From NCBI RefSeq assembly GCF_000328665.1, contig NC_019977.1:62001-126000 (forward strand): a stretch of DNA of 64,000 nt, in the 5' to 3' direction. The stretch comes from Methanomethylovorans hollandica DSM 15978. GTDB taxonomy: Archaea; Halobacteriota; Methanosarcinia; Methanosarcinales; Methanosarcinaceae. The translations under genes and the position numbers were made by a program. Of this stretch, positions 17,438-24,573 are shown in pieces; the first letter of the stretch is position 1, and each line of letters begins with the position of its first letter. The notes beneath the pieces are model-generated. The model did not search any database and was not told where the DNA came from. It was given only the letters and a program-made list of their open reading frames with translations.

Positions 17438-18358
17438 TTGCAGGAAAAAGACGTCTGTATACTGATTCCTACACTTAACGAAGGAGCCACTATAGCTCAG
17501 CTAATAAGGGATTTCAGATATGAAGGTTTCAATAACATAGTTGTCATAGACGGACATAGTACCGACAATACACAGGAACTTGCAGAAACTGAAGCTGCCC
17601 GGGTGATCGTACAGAAGGGAAAAGGGAAAGGCCAGGCTGTCCAACAAGCCTTTGAAACGCTAGATGCTGAGTATCTCGTAATGCTGGATGGGGACGGTAC
17701 TTATCTTGCCTCGGATATTCATGCAATGCTGGCTCCTCTGTTAGAGGGCCGGGCAGATCATGTGATAGGGAACAGGCTCGCTGACTTCGAAAAAGGGGCT
17801 TTTCCAGGCCTGAACTTGATAGGGAACAAACTCATTAATACTCTATTCAGTATAGCATACAGGAAAAATCTTACAGATATATTGACCGGATACAGAGCTT
17901 TTACAAGAGATGCTTACAAATCTTTTGATCTCAAAGAAATGGGATTTGAAGTTGAGTCCGAAATGACTATACAGAGCATTAAACTTGACCACCTGATAGA
18001 AGTAGTACCCATTTCTTATTTTTCCCGCAAGTCTGATGCGGCAACCAAGCTGAATCCTATTAAAGATGGTTTTAGAATAGGTAAAACGATCTATCTTTTA
18101 GCCAGGTTCCATAACCCTATGTTCTATTTTGGCATAATTGGCACTATTTTGATCCTTTCAGGTTTTGTAACAGGCACTTACGTAGTTGACCAGTGGTTCA
18201 AAGGTATCACACGTATACCTATGACAGTTCTTACTGCTTTGCTTATCATGTCTGGCTTTCAAATATTCGTTCTGGGGATGCTAAGCGATCTTATGGTTTC
18301 TATGCATATGGAGATCATGCGCGTGCTGAGACAGAAGGATAAGTCCGGCAAACAATAA
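17438..18358 (+). CDS. GT2 glycosyltransferase, AglJ/dolichol-phosphate sugar synthase-like
   Basis: 306 residues starting at TTG 17438, 11 nt after tbp, with AAAGGG as ribosome-binding site. The N-terminal GT-A domain has ILIPTLNEGATIAQLI, VVIDGHSTDNT and the metal-binding LDGDGTY. Two C-terminal membrane helices follow (about 228-250 and 258-285). This layout matches archaeal enzymes that load the first sugar onto dolichol phosphate in N-glycosylation, such as AglJ of Haloferax. The donor sugar cannot be read from the sequence. The cis-prenyltransferase subunit at 51353 would contribute to making the same lipid carrier. Confidence 0.85.
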   Translation: MQEKDVCILIPTLNEGATIAQLIRDFRYEGFNNIVVIDGHSTDNTQELAETEAARVIVQKGKGKGQAVQQAFETLDAEYLVMLDGDGTYLASDIHAMLAPLLEGRADHVIGNRLADFEKGAFPGLNLIGNKLINTLFSIAYRKNLTDILTGYRAFTRDAYKSFDLKEMGFEVESEMTIQSIKLDHLIEVVPISYFSRKSDAATKLNPIKDGFRIGKTIYLLARFHNPMFYFGIIGTILILSGFVTGTYVVDQWFKGITRIPMTVLTALLIMSGFQIFVLGMLSDLMVSMHMEIMRVLRQKDKSGKQ

Positions 18359-18416
18359 CCTGCATTAAACCGTTTTTTTCTTTCAAGACTATCATATTTA
18401 CTTTACAATAAATAAG

Positions 18417-18574
18417 ATCAACTTGATTTACTTTCATGTAGCTTCATTTTGTTTATATACTCAAGGTCACACTTGAGCTCTAGATATTAAAAAAGGCAGC
18501 AAGAATGTGAAAAATAGCTGGCAATCTTTATTGGCATAATAATTCATGGAATTAAGTAAAGTCAACTTGATTTA
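18417..18574 (+). promoter_or_regulatory. palindromic sites upstream of the thiC-family gene
   Basis: Three related palindromes occur in the 293-nt spacer before the gene. TCAACTTGATTTA occurs twice as a direct repeat (18418-18430 and 18562-18574), and its core TCAA-C-TTGA is itself palindromic. CTCAAG-N6-CTTGAG lies between them at 18460-18477. The downstream copy ends 27 nt before the TATA box. Such spaced copies look like binding sites for a repressor or activator; which protein binds is unknown. Confidence 0.55.
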
Positions 18575-18600
18575 AACAAAAGTTAATTTTTTAAAAAGTC

Positions 18601-18648
18601 TTATATAAGAGCTGTACTGTGTAGGATATAGTAACCATTGAGGTATCG
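18601..18648 (+). promoter_or_regulatory. thiC-family gene TATA box and ribosome-binding site
   Basis: TTATATAAG at 18601-18609 is a good archaeal TATA box. Transcription should start near 18630, leaving a leader of about 20 nt with GAGGT at 18640 before the ATG at 18652. This leader is too short to hold a TPP riboswitch. Confidence 0.65.
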
Positions 18649-18651
18649 ATC

Positions 18652-19941
18652 ATGACAATAGTAACAGATGCAAAGAATGGAAAGATCACAGAAGAGATGA
18701 AGATTGTAGCCAAGGACGAAGGCAAAGATCCTGAGTTCATAAGAAGGGGAATTGCTGCAGGCAGAATAGTTATCCCTATGACTCCCTACAGGAACATTAA
18801 GCTTTGTGGTATTGGTGAAGGTCTCAGGACCAAGGTAAATGCATCTATAGGCGCATCATCAGACATTATAGATGAGGAAATGGAAGTAAAGAAAGCAAAA
18901 GCAGCAGAAGCAGCTGGTGCTGACACACTGATGGAGCTAGGTACTGGCGGCGACTTCCTTAAAATGAGAAAGCTTGTATGTGATGCAATTTCACTCTCCG
19001 TAGGCTCTGTGCCACTCTACCAGGCATTCATTACAGCAGCAAAGAGGGATGGTTCCATTGTCCACATGACAGAGGACGACCTCTGGTATGCAACTGAGGA
19101 ACAGGCAAAGCTCGGTACAAACTTCATGGCAATTCACACTGGTATCAATAACATTGTTCTTGACAGGTTGAAGGCACACGGCAGATATGGTGGTCTCTGC
19201 TCCCGTGGCGGTGCATTCATGAGCACATGGATGCTCCACAACCAGAAGGAAAACCCACTTTACAAAGACTTCGATTACCTTTGTGAGATTCTCAAGGAAC
19301 ACGAAGTCACACTGTCCACAGGTAACGGAATGCGTGCAGGTGCAGTTCACGATGCAACCGACAGGGCACAGGTCCAGGAACTCATTATCAACTCCGAATG
19401 CGCAGATAAAGCACACGACAAATACGATCTGCAGGTCATAGTCGAAGGTCCAGGCCACGTACCACTTGACCAGGTAGAAATGAATGTCAAGCTCATGAAG
19501 GCAATGAGCAATGGAAAGCCATTCTACATGCTCGGTCCGCTCGTATCTGACATCGGTGCAGGCCGGGATCATATAGTAACAGCAATCGGTGCAGCAACAT
19601 CCGCAGCAGCTGGCTGTGACTTCCTCTGTTACGTAACACCTGCAGAGCACCTTGCACTTCCAAACCTCCAGGATGTCATTGAAGGTGTCAAGACCTCAAA
19701 GATCGCAGCTCACGTCGGTGACATGGTTAAGTATCCGGAAACCGCTCGTGAAGTTGACCTTGCAATGGGCAGAGCACGTGCAAAACTCGACTGGAAGGGG
19801 ATGTACAATCTGGCACTCGATCCGGAGCTTGCAAAGAGCGTCAGGGACAGTAGAGCACCCGGCGATGAAGATGCATGTACCATGTGCGGTGACTTCTGCG
19901 CACTCAAGATTGTCAACCAGAACTACGACCTTTGCAAGTAA
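18652..19941 (+). CDS. thiC: phosphomethylpyrimidine synthase ThiC family (possibly BzaF-like)
   Basis: 429 residues, the length of archaeal ThiC. Family hallmarks are GAGADTLMELGTGGD (about 88), the RGG-type CSRGGAFMSTWM, VIVEGPGHVPLDQ, and LGPLVSDIGAGRDHI. The C-terminal cluster motif is CTMCGDFC, spaced CX2CX3C, one residue shorter than the CX2CX4C of E. coli-type ThiC. ThiC is a radical SAM enzyme that turns aminoimidazole ribotide into the thiamine pyrimidine. The close relative BzaF instead makes 5-hydroxybenzimidazole, the lower ligand of the methanogen cobamide, and cannot be excluded by eye. The gene is strongly codon-biased, suggesting high expression, and has palindromic sites upstream. 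Confidence 0.88.
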   Translation: MTIVTDAKNGKITEEMKIVAKDEGKDPEFIRRGIAAGRIVIPMTPYRNIKLCGIGEGLRTKVNASIGASSDIIDEEMEVKKAKAAEAAGADTLMELGTGGDFLKMRKLVCDAISLSVGSVPLYQAFITAAKRDGSIVHMTEDDLWYATEEQAKLGTNFMAIHTGINNIVLDRLKAHGRYGGLCSRGGAFMSTWMLHNQKENPLYKDFDYLCEILKEHEVTLSTGNGMRAGAVHDATDRAQVQELIINSECADKAHDKYDLQVIVEGPGHVPLDQVEMNVKLMKAMSNGKPFYMLGPLVSDIGAGRDHIVTAIGAATSAAAGCDFLCYVTPAEHLALPNLQDVIEGVKTSKIAAHVGDMVKYPETAREVDLAMGRARAKLDWKGMYNLALDPELAKSVRDSRAPGDEDACTMCGDFCALKIVNQNYDLCK

Positions 19942-19954
19942 TGCCCTTTGCATT

Positions 19955-20005
19955 ACTTCTTACCCTCTTTTTTCTATCTTATACTTATTTTAATTTTTTC
20001 TTCAA
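19955..20005 (+). terminator. T-rich terminator after the thiC-family gene
   Basis: Successive T-runs downstream of the stop (TTTTTTC near 19970, TTTT near 19990, TTTTTTC near 19998) have no strong hairpin. This is the usual form of an archaeal terminator. Confidence 0.5.
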
Positions 20006-20078
20006 AAATTAAATACATCTTTACGGCTGGTTTTATGTACTGTGCTGCAAATGTTCTGGTTGTGGATAGTTGAACATC

Positions 20079-20705
20079 ATGGAAGAAGACTACTACTTAT
20101 ACACAAGGAAATTATTTCACAGATTGTCTTATGTGTATGATTTGACAGAAATAGTTCTCTCTGGCACCAGGACTAAAGTCGCAGATTTCATCGATGCAAA
20201 AGAAGGTTCTAAGATACTGGATGTAGCTACAGGCACTGGAAAGCAAGTCTTTGAATTTGCAAAAAGGGGCTACGAAGTTGTTGGTATCGATCTTTCAGAA
20301 TCTATGTTAAGGCTGGCTGTCAGGAACAACAGATATAATAATGCAAATTTTATTCTCGTTGATGCGACAAAACTTCCATTCAAGGAAGAGTATTTCGATA
20401 TCAGTTATATTTCACTTGCTTTACATGAAATGCCTTTGAGTATAAGGCAAGAAGTTTTGCAGGAAATGGGTAGAGTTACAAGAACTGATGGCACTATATT
20501 CATCATAGACTATGCTACTTCCCCCAAAAGCAGGCTTGCAAGGTATTTTGTCCATTACATTGCCAGAGTATTCGAAAGCAAGTACTATCCTGAATTTATA
20601 CATTCTGATCTTGGATCCTTGCTTAAAAGACAAGAAATGGAAGTGGTTGAAGAACTATCTGTTATATACGGTATATTCAAGATAATCAAATGTGTCAGGA
20701 GATAG
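20079..20705 (+). CDS. class I SAM-dependent methyltransferase
   Basis: About 208 residues from ATG 20079; an upstream in-frame TTG at 20070 is possible. The Rossmann-fold SAM site is visible: ILDVATGTGKQVFEFAKRG (motif I), VVGIDLSESMLRLA, then ANFILVDATKLPF and FDISYISLALHEM. It resembles UbiE/MenG-type enzymes. The substrate is unknown. It follows the ThiC-family gene on the same strand after about 130 nt with T-runs, so co-transcription is doubtful. If the upstream gene is BzaF-like, a role in cobamide lower-ligand methylation could be considered, but nothing in the sequence shows it. Confidence 0.85.
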   Translation: MEEDYYLYTRKLFHRLSYVYDLTEIVLSGTRTKVADFIDAKEGSKILDVATGTGKQVFEFAKRGYEVVGIDLSESMLRLAVRNNRYNNANFILVDATKLPFKEEYFDISYISLALHEMPLSIRQEVLQEMGRVTRTDGTIFIIDYATSPKSRLARYFVHYIARVFESKYYPEFIHSDLGSLLKRQEMEVVEELSVIYGIFKIIKCVRR

Positions 20706-21105
20706 AATCTTGTGCAAATGGGATCTGCATGATTATATGAATAAAATGGAATATGAGTTGCAGAGATGTTGTATAAATTCTGTATTGCAACCAGTATAAT
20801 ACTCAGTTTTGGTGATTTGGTGGCTTAAAAGCACAATATTTATATAATTATGTTAGTATATGGTATTCAGAGGGTATCACAATTGTATCTTCCAGATAAG
20901 TATAGTCATCATCAAATTCTGGGGAGGACAGCAGTCTTCCCCGGAAAGATACCCTTCATCTTCCAATTTTACTGAGGTTTTCACTAATATCACTTCCGAT
21001 ACGTCACTACAGATCATCATGTTAATTTTCGACCGACAGGTACAATCCACATCCTCGTAAATGCACCCCTTTCGTTAACTTCCTGAACCACAATCATACA
21101 CCTGA
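20706..21105. other. intergenic region with TATA-like element and a stable hairpin
   Basis: 400 nt without a convincing gene. ATATTTATATAATTATG near 20835-20850 resembles a promoter. Downstream, GGGGAGGAC-AGCA-GTCTTCCCC (20921-20942) forms a nine-pair hairpin with one G-U. A 66-codon ORF starting at 20860 has no recognisable features. A small RNA is possible. Confidence 0.4.
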
Positions 21106-21510
21106 ATGCATAAAATTAAATCTTTTCCCGTAGAATCATTACTGATGATCATGAACAAAGAGATACAAGAAGCAAAAGATGTAAAGGGTTTTAAGCCAAG
21201 GTCTGTGGTCTATGCCACTCAGATAGATGAAGAGTTCGGCGAAGCCCTTGCAGGATATTATAAAGCTGTATGGAAGGAGCGGGAAAACGGGTTGAACATG
21301 AAGCAAAAGCATCTTTTGGTTTTTACTATAGCATGCTCAAAACTCAATGTAGAAAGTGCACTCAAGATCCTGGAAAGACTTAAAAAATTTGAGGCAACCT
21401 CTCAGGAGATAAAAGATGCTATGATGATTGCAGCCTGGACCGGCGGAATACAGAACTTCACTGATTTCAGTCCAAAGATACTTAAAGAAATGGAAAGATT
21501 GGGTTTCTGA
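21106..21510 (+). CDS. carboxymuconolactone decarboxylase (AhpD-like) family protein without CxxC
   Basis: 134 residues, helical, fitting the CMD/AhpD-like fold: FGEALAGYYKAVWKERENGLNMKQKHLLVFTIACSKLN, then ERLKKFEATSQEIKDAMMIAAWTGG. In AhpD and related peroxidase partners a CxxC motif sits in the middle helix. Here that region reads ACSKLN with one cysteine only, so thiol-disulfide activity in the AhpD manner is unlikely. ATG codons at 21145 and 21151 are alternative starts, because the first about 13 residues are not family-like. The gene is monocistronic and convergent with the DUF1294 gene. Confidence 0.75.
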   Translation: MHKIKSFPVESLLMIMNKEIQEAKDVKGFKPRSVVYATQIDEEFGEALAGYYKAVWKERENGLNMKQKHLLVFTIACSKLNVESALKILERLKKFEATSQEIKDAMMIAAWTGGIQNFTDFSPKILKEMERLGF

Positions 21511-21529
21511 AACCCTTTATGTTATGATT

Positions 21530-21829
21530 TCAGGTTAAAGGCAAGACCCTGAACCTTAAGAACCCTATCATAACTAAATGGAAAAACAGGATCAGAGGAA
21601 AACCGAATTTGAACTGAGGATGCTTGGTTTTGTGTTTGAAAACATGCATTCCCATAAAGCCGCCTAAGCTGCCTCCTAGAATGACCCATGTGAACAGTTG
21701 TTTTTCAGATATCCTGTATTTTTGATCTCTTGATCTTTTTTTATCCAGGCCCATAAGGCTGAAAGATACGATATTAACCACTGTAAGATATGCCAACAAA
21801 AAATTAATTAAAAAATACTCAGGTTGCAT
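21530..21829 (-). CDS. DUF1294 small membrane protein
   Basis: 99 residues with hydrophobic segments at about 7-27, 47-62 and 75-95. The family signature is GLDKKRSRDQKYRISEKQLFTWVILGGSLGGFMGMHVFKHKTKHPQF. DUF1294 proteins occur in bacteria and archaea and their role is unknown. The strong, common motif makes the call secure, though the function is open. It ends 19 nt from the convergent gene at 21106-21510. Confidence 0.88.
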   Translation of the reverse strand: MQPEYFLINFLLAYLTVVNIVSFSLMGLDKKRSRDQKYRISEKQLFTWVILGGSLGGFMGMHVFKHKTKHPQFKFGFPLILFFHLVMIGFLRFRVLPLT

Positions 21830-21918
21830 ATTGTCATATAATGTACAACAATGTATTTATTTTATTTTGATAATGGCAGTGGTGATACAAAAAAAGAATA
21901 AAAAAGATTTAAATCGAT

Positions 21919-22803
21919 TTATTTGCCAAAATCCCACACATTCAGCTTTCCATCACCTGTGGCGGCAACAAGATTCTTCCCATCTGATGTAAAGGCTATA
22001 CTGGTCACGGTTCTGACTATGAGAGGTATATTTGACACAATTTCCCCTGAACAGAAATCATACAGGACAATATCATAATCCATTCCCACTGCAAAAGTCT
22101 TGCCATTTGAAGATATTGCAAGAGGAAAATGACCTGTTCCCTCAAGTCCTATGGAACGTTCTTGTTCTAAGTCTTTCAGAGACCATATACGCAGCTTCCG
22201 ATCGTATCCGGAACTAATGAAATACTTCCCATCCGGGGTCAGCACCATCGACATTAAGGCAACCTCATGGCCTGGTAGTATTTGTTCAAGTTTACGTTCA
22301 GATAAAGACCAGACATATATATCGCCACCTATGCCTCCACTTAGAAGCTTTTCGCCGTCTGGAGTGAAAAGAACACAGGAAATGTTGTCGGGACTGCCTT
22401 TAAGGACCAATAGTTCTTCACCTTCAGGTAAGCCCCATAACCGTACAGTTCCATCGTAAGAACCCGAAGCTAGCAATTTCCCATCTGGTGAAATACATAC
22501 AGATGATACAATATTGCGATGTCCGGTAAGAACTTTCAAAGGAAGATTTTCAGTACAGGACCAAAGTCTGATAGTATGATCCGATGAACCTGTAGCAATT
22601 ATACTGTGCTGATTGGAAATCGAGATACTTTTCACACTTTTAGTATGACCTTTAAACTCTCTTATCAGCTTCCAGGAAGGGAACGACCAGAGTTTTACCA
22701 CTGCATCTGTACCAGCAGATAATGTTTTTTTTCCGGCATCTGTAATACATATATTATTAACATGACCTTTATGAGCATTGAATCTGATATAGTCTCTCTT
22801 CAT
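21919..22803 (-). CDS. WD40-repeat beta-propeller protein
   Basis: 294 residues from the ATG at 22803, which has an AGGGCGAG site. A longer frame from 22878 would overlap msrB by 43 nt. About seven WD40 repeats are visible, each ending in variants such as VKLWSF, IRLWSC, VRLWGL, IYVWSL, LRIWSL and LNVWDF with internal GH or DG turns. The whole protein is one propeller with no signal peptide, so it is probably a cytoplasmic scaffold or binding protein. WD40 proteins are less common in archaea than in eukaryotes. It lies directly downstream of msrB on the same strand; a functional link is unproven. Confidence 0.9.
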   Translation of the reverse strand: MKRDYIRFNAHKGHVNNICITDAGKKTLSAGTDAVVKLWSFPSWKLIREFKGHTKSVKSISISNQHSIIATGSSDHTIRLWSCTENLPLKVLTGHRNIVSSVCISPDGKLLASGSYDGTVRLWGLPEGEELLVLKGSPDNISCVLFTPDGEKLLSGGIGGDIYVWSLSERKLEQILPGHEVALMSMVLTPDGKYFISSGYDRKLRIWSLKDLEQERSIGLEGTGHFPLAISSNGKTFAVGMDYDIVLYDFCSGEIVSNIPLIVRTVTSIAFTSDGKNLVAATGDGKLNVWDFGK

Positions 22804-22835
22804 ATTCTCGCCCTGAAGTAAAAAGCATTCTGAGG

Positions 22836-23234
22836 TCATGATTCTTCCCTGAACTCCAATGAAATGGAATTCATACAAAACCTTTCACCTGTGGGAGCCG
22901 GGCCATCATCAAAAATATGCCCAAGATGACTACCACATCTGCTGCAAAGCACTTCTGTTCTTTGCATGGAATAACTGTTATCTGGTTTTCTGATAACTTT
23001 ATCCTCAGATACAGGTGCCCAGAAACTTGGCCATCCTGTACCGGAATCGAACTTCGTCTTCGAATCGAACAATTCCTGACCACATGCAGCACACAGGTAG
23101 ATACCTTTCTTTTCATTTTGGTAATATTTGCCGGTAAAAGCAGGTTCGGTTCCCTTTTCTCGCAACACATAATACTGTTGAGGTGTTAAGATTTTTTTCC
23201 AGTCCTCTTCTGATTTTTTTTCACATAATGACAT
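22836..23234 (-). CDS. msrB: peptide-methionine (R)-S-oxide reductase MsrB
   Basis: 132 residues from the ATG at 23234, preceded by GGGAGG; an upstream ATG at 23252 lacks such a site. MsrB motifs are [67 protein letters not shown]. Two CxxC pairs bind structural zinc, and the catalytic cysteine is in RFCMNS. The enzyme reduces methionine-R-sulfoxide and protects from oxidative damage. The length is standard for a single-domain MsrB. Confidence 0.96.
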   Translation of the reverse strand: MSLCEKKSEEDWKKILTPQQYYVLREKGTEPAFTGKYYQNEKKGIYLCAACGQELFDSKTKFDSGTGWPSFWAPVSEDKVIRKPDNSYSMQRTEVLCSRCGSHLGHIFDDGPAPTGERFCMNSISLEFREES

Positions 23235-23498
23235 ACAATTCCCCCCTCCCATTCAAAAAAAAGTGAGGCAAAATTTCTTGACGTAATTTTCCTTATTAAG
23301 GCTTGATATATTCTATCTTAAATAGTTTACGCAAACAGTATAAAATCAAAAAGTAACAATGGTTTTAGGGCATTATCAACTAAATATATCACAATATAAA
23401 TCTAAATAGTATAATAAATATGAATGGTATACAATATATAAATAGTATCATGCCAGATTATATGGTAGGGAATTATCCATTGGATCAGGGGTGATATT
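23235..23498. other. AT-rich spacer with repeated TAAATAGT elements
   Basis: 264 nt between divergent genes. TAAATAGT-type octamers recur (about 23319, 23403 and 23441), the last two continuing as TAAATAGTAT. They probably include the TATA elements of the flanking genes. No gene is seen. Confidence 0.4.
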
Positions 23499-23846
23499 GT
23501 GGCATGCTCTGCTGAAATGTGTATGGATCAGAAAGAACACGCTTTTTGTGTAATAAATCATATGGCATTCTCAGAAAAATATACTGATGCCCTCCGAAGT
23601 TGGACAGAGAAGTATCTTGATGTAAGAAATCTGGAAAGAATCGTGTGGGAGGGAATTGCTTCATCTGAAGATCCTTATCGCAATGTGCAGATGGAAGCAG
23701 AAAAGGACCTGGAATTCACTGTGCTATTTGCATCAAAATTGGATCGCAGCAACAGTGCTGTGTTTTTCCTTGAGGGGAAGTTGCTGCTGCTTTTCAATAT
23801 TGTACTGCAAAGCCTGAAAGAAAGCAGTGTATCGTATACATTATAA
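23499..23846 (+). CDS. hypothetical protein (115 residues)
   Basis: Not recognised. The frame begins at GTG 23499 behind GGGGTGAT, with TATA-like sequence further upstream. It encodes a mixed, soluble helical protein with several cysteines near the N-terminus (MACSAEMCMD, FCVINHM) and a leucine-rich C-terminal stretch (FFLEGKLLLLFNIVLQSL). It ends just beside an insertion-sequence remnant on the other strand, so its native C-terminus may have been altered by that insertion. No neighbour suggests a function. Confidence 0.5.
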   Translation: MACSAEMCMDQKEHAFCVINHMAFSEKYTDALRSWTEKYLDVRNLERIVWEGIASSEDPYRNVQMEAEKDLEFTVLFASKLDRSNSAVFFLEGKLLLLFNIVLQSLKESSVSYTL

Positions 23847-23851
23847 AAAAA

Positions 23852-24013
23852 TTCAAGACTGAGTTGCAAAGCCGGTCTTTTAATATAAGAAGAGCGGGCA
23901 GTTGATTTGATCTCTACTGAATAGTTTCCACAATCATGGCATTTGTATCGTTGACGTCCATTGACTATAAAATTCTTTTTGTGGCTGGAACTCTCACATC
24001 TTGGGCAATTCAT
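23852..24013 (-). pseudogene. remnant of an IS1-type transposase (N-terminal zinc-finger end)
   Basis: The first about 54 codons from the ATG at 24013 read MNCPRCESSSHKKNF, RQRYKCHDCGNYSVE and YIKRPALQLSLE. This is the CxxC...CxxC zinc finger and following helix of IS1-family transposases. After LSLE the similarity stops and the frame only reads the antisense of the neighbouring gene. The DDE catalytic part is missing, so this is a decayed fragment. Confidence 0.7.
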
Positions 24014-24064
24014 TCTTTTGCCTAGTCACTTTGTAACTTCCGAATCCCATCGATACGTTTATTA

Positions 24065-24093
24065 GTTGCATACGCAATTATTGCGCACGCAAC
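24065..24093 (+). promoter_or_regulatory. palindromic operator in front of marR
   Basis: A 29-bp near-perfect palindrome with arms GTTGCATACGCAA and TTGCGCACGCAAC (11 of 13 positions pair) around a 3-bp centre. It ends 15 nt before the marR start. Its position and symmetry fit a MarR-family dimer binding its own promoter. Confidence 0.7.
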
Positions 24094-24108
24094 AAATAGG
24101 AAGCTACA

Positions 24109-24573
24109 ATGATGGACAAACTAAGGGGACAGGAATCTATTGGTAGGGATGTATCCCACCTTTTCAGGTCCATTAGGAACTTCATGGGAAGACGGCTCGA
24201 GCCATATGGGATAGGTGATGCCCAGTTCCCTTTCTTGATGCTTTTACTTCACGAGGATGGTATCAGCCAGGAAAGGCTTGCAGCTTATTTAAAATGCGAC
24301 CGAGCAACGAGTGCAAGGTCAATAGCCCGGCTGGAAAGTGCCGGATATGTGCGCAGGCTTGTAGATCCTGAAGACAGAAGGGCATACAAAGTATTCCTTA
24401 CGGAACAGGGTCAGGAGCTAGGTGATATATTGTGTTCTGTTCTAAAAGAACTTAACAGCATTTTGCTGGAAGATTTTAGCTATGAGGAAAAAATATCTTT
24501 CAGAAACATGATTCAGAGGGCTGGCACGAATATATCTAAATGGGAACAGATCAGGAAGACCACAGATGAATGA
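24109..24573 (+). CDS. MarR-family transcriptional regulator
   Basis: 154 residues with the MarR winged helix-turn-helix: ISQERLAAYLKCDRATSARSIARLESAGYVRRLVDPEDRRAYKVFLTEQG (about 60-110). The wing carries the conserved DxRRA motif. N- and C-terminal helices form the dimer interface. MarR proteins usually repress efflux genes and are released by small ligands. The gene overlaps the MATE transporter start by 8 nt, and a strong palindrome lies just upstream. Autoregulated control of the exporter is therefore the simplest reading. The tandem ATGATG leaves the start uncertain by one codon. Confidence 0.93.
   Translation: MMDKLRGQESIGRDVSHLFRSIRNFMGRRLEPYGIGDAQFPFLMLLLHEDGISQERLAAYLKCDRATSARSIARLESAGYVRRLVDPEDRRAYKVFLTEQGQELGDILCSVLKELNSILLEDFSYEEKISFRNMIQRAGTNISKWEQIRKTTDE

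Noticed and set aside
18359-18651. TPP riboswitch in the leader of the ThiC-family gene
   Set aside because: The TATA box at 18601 leaves too short a leader, and no THI-box-like conserved core was seen.
18991-19650. 219-codon ORF antisense to the ThiC-family gene
   Set aside because: It is a codon-bias shadow of a strongly conserved gene on the other strand, rich in cysteine and valine with no recognisable domain.
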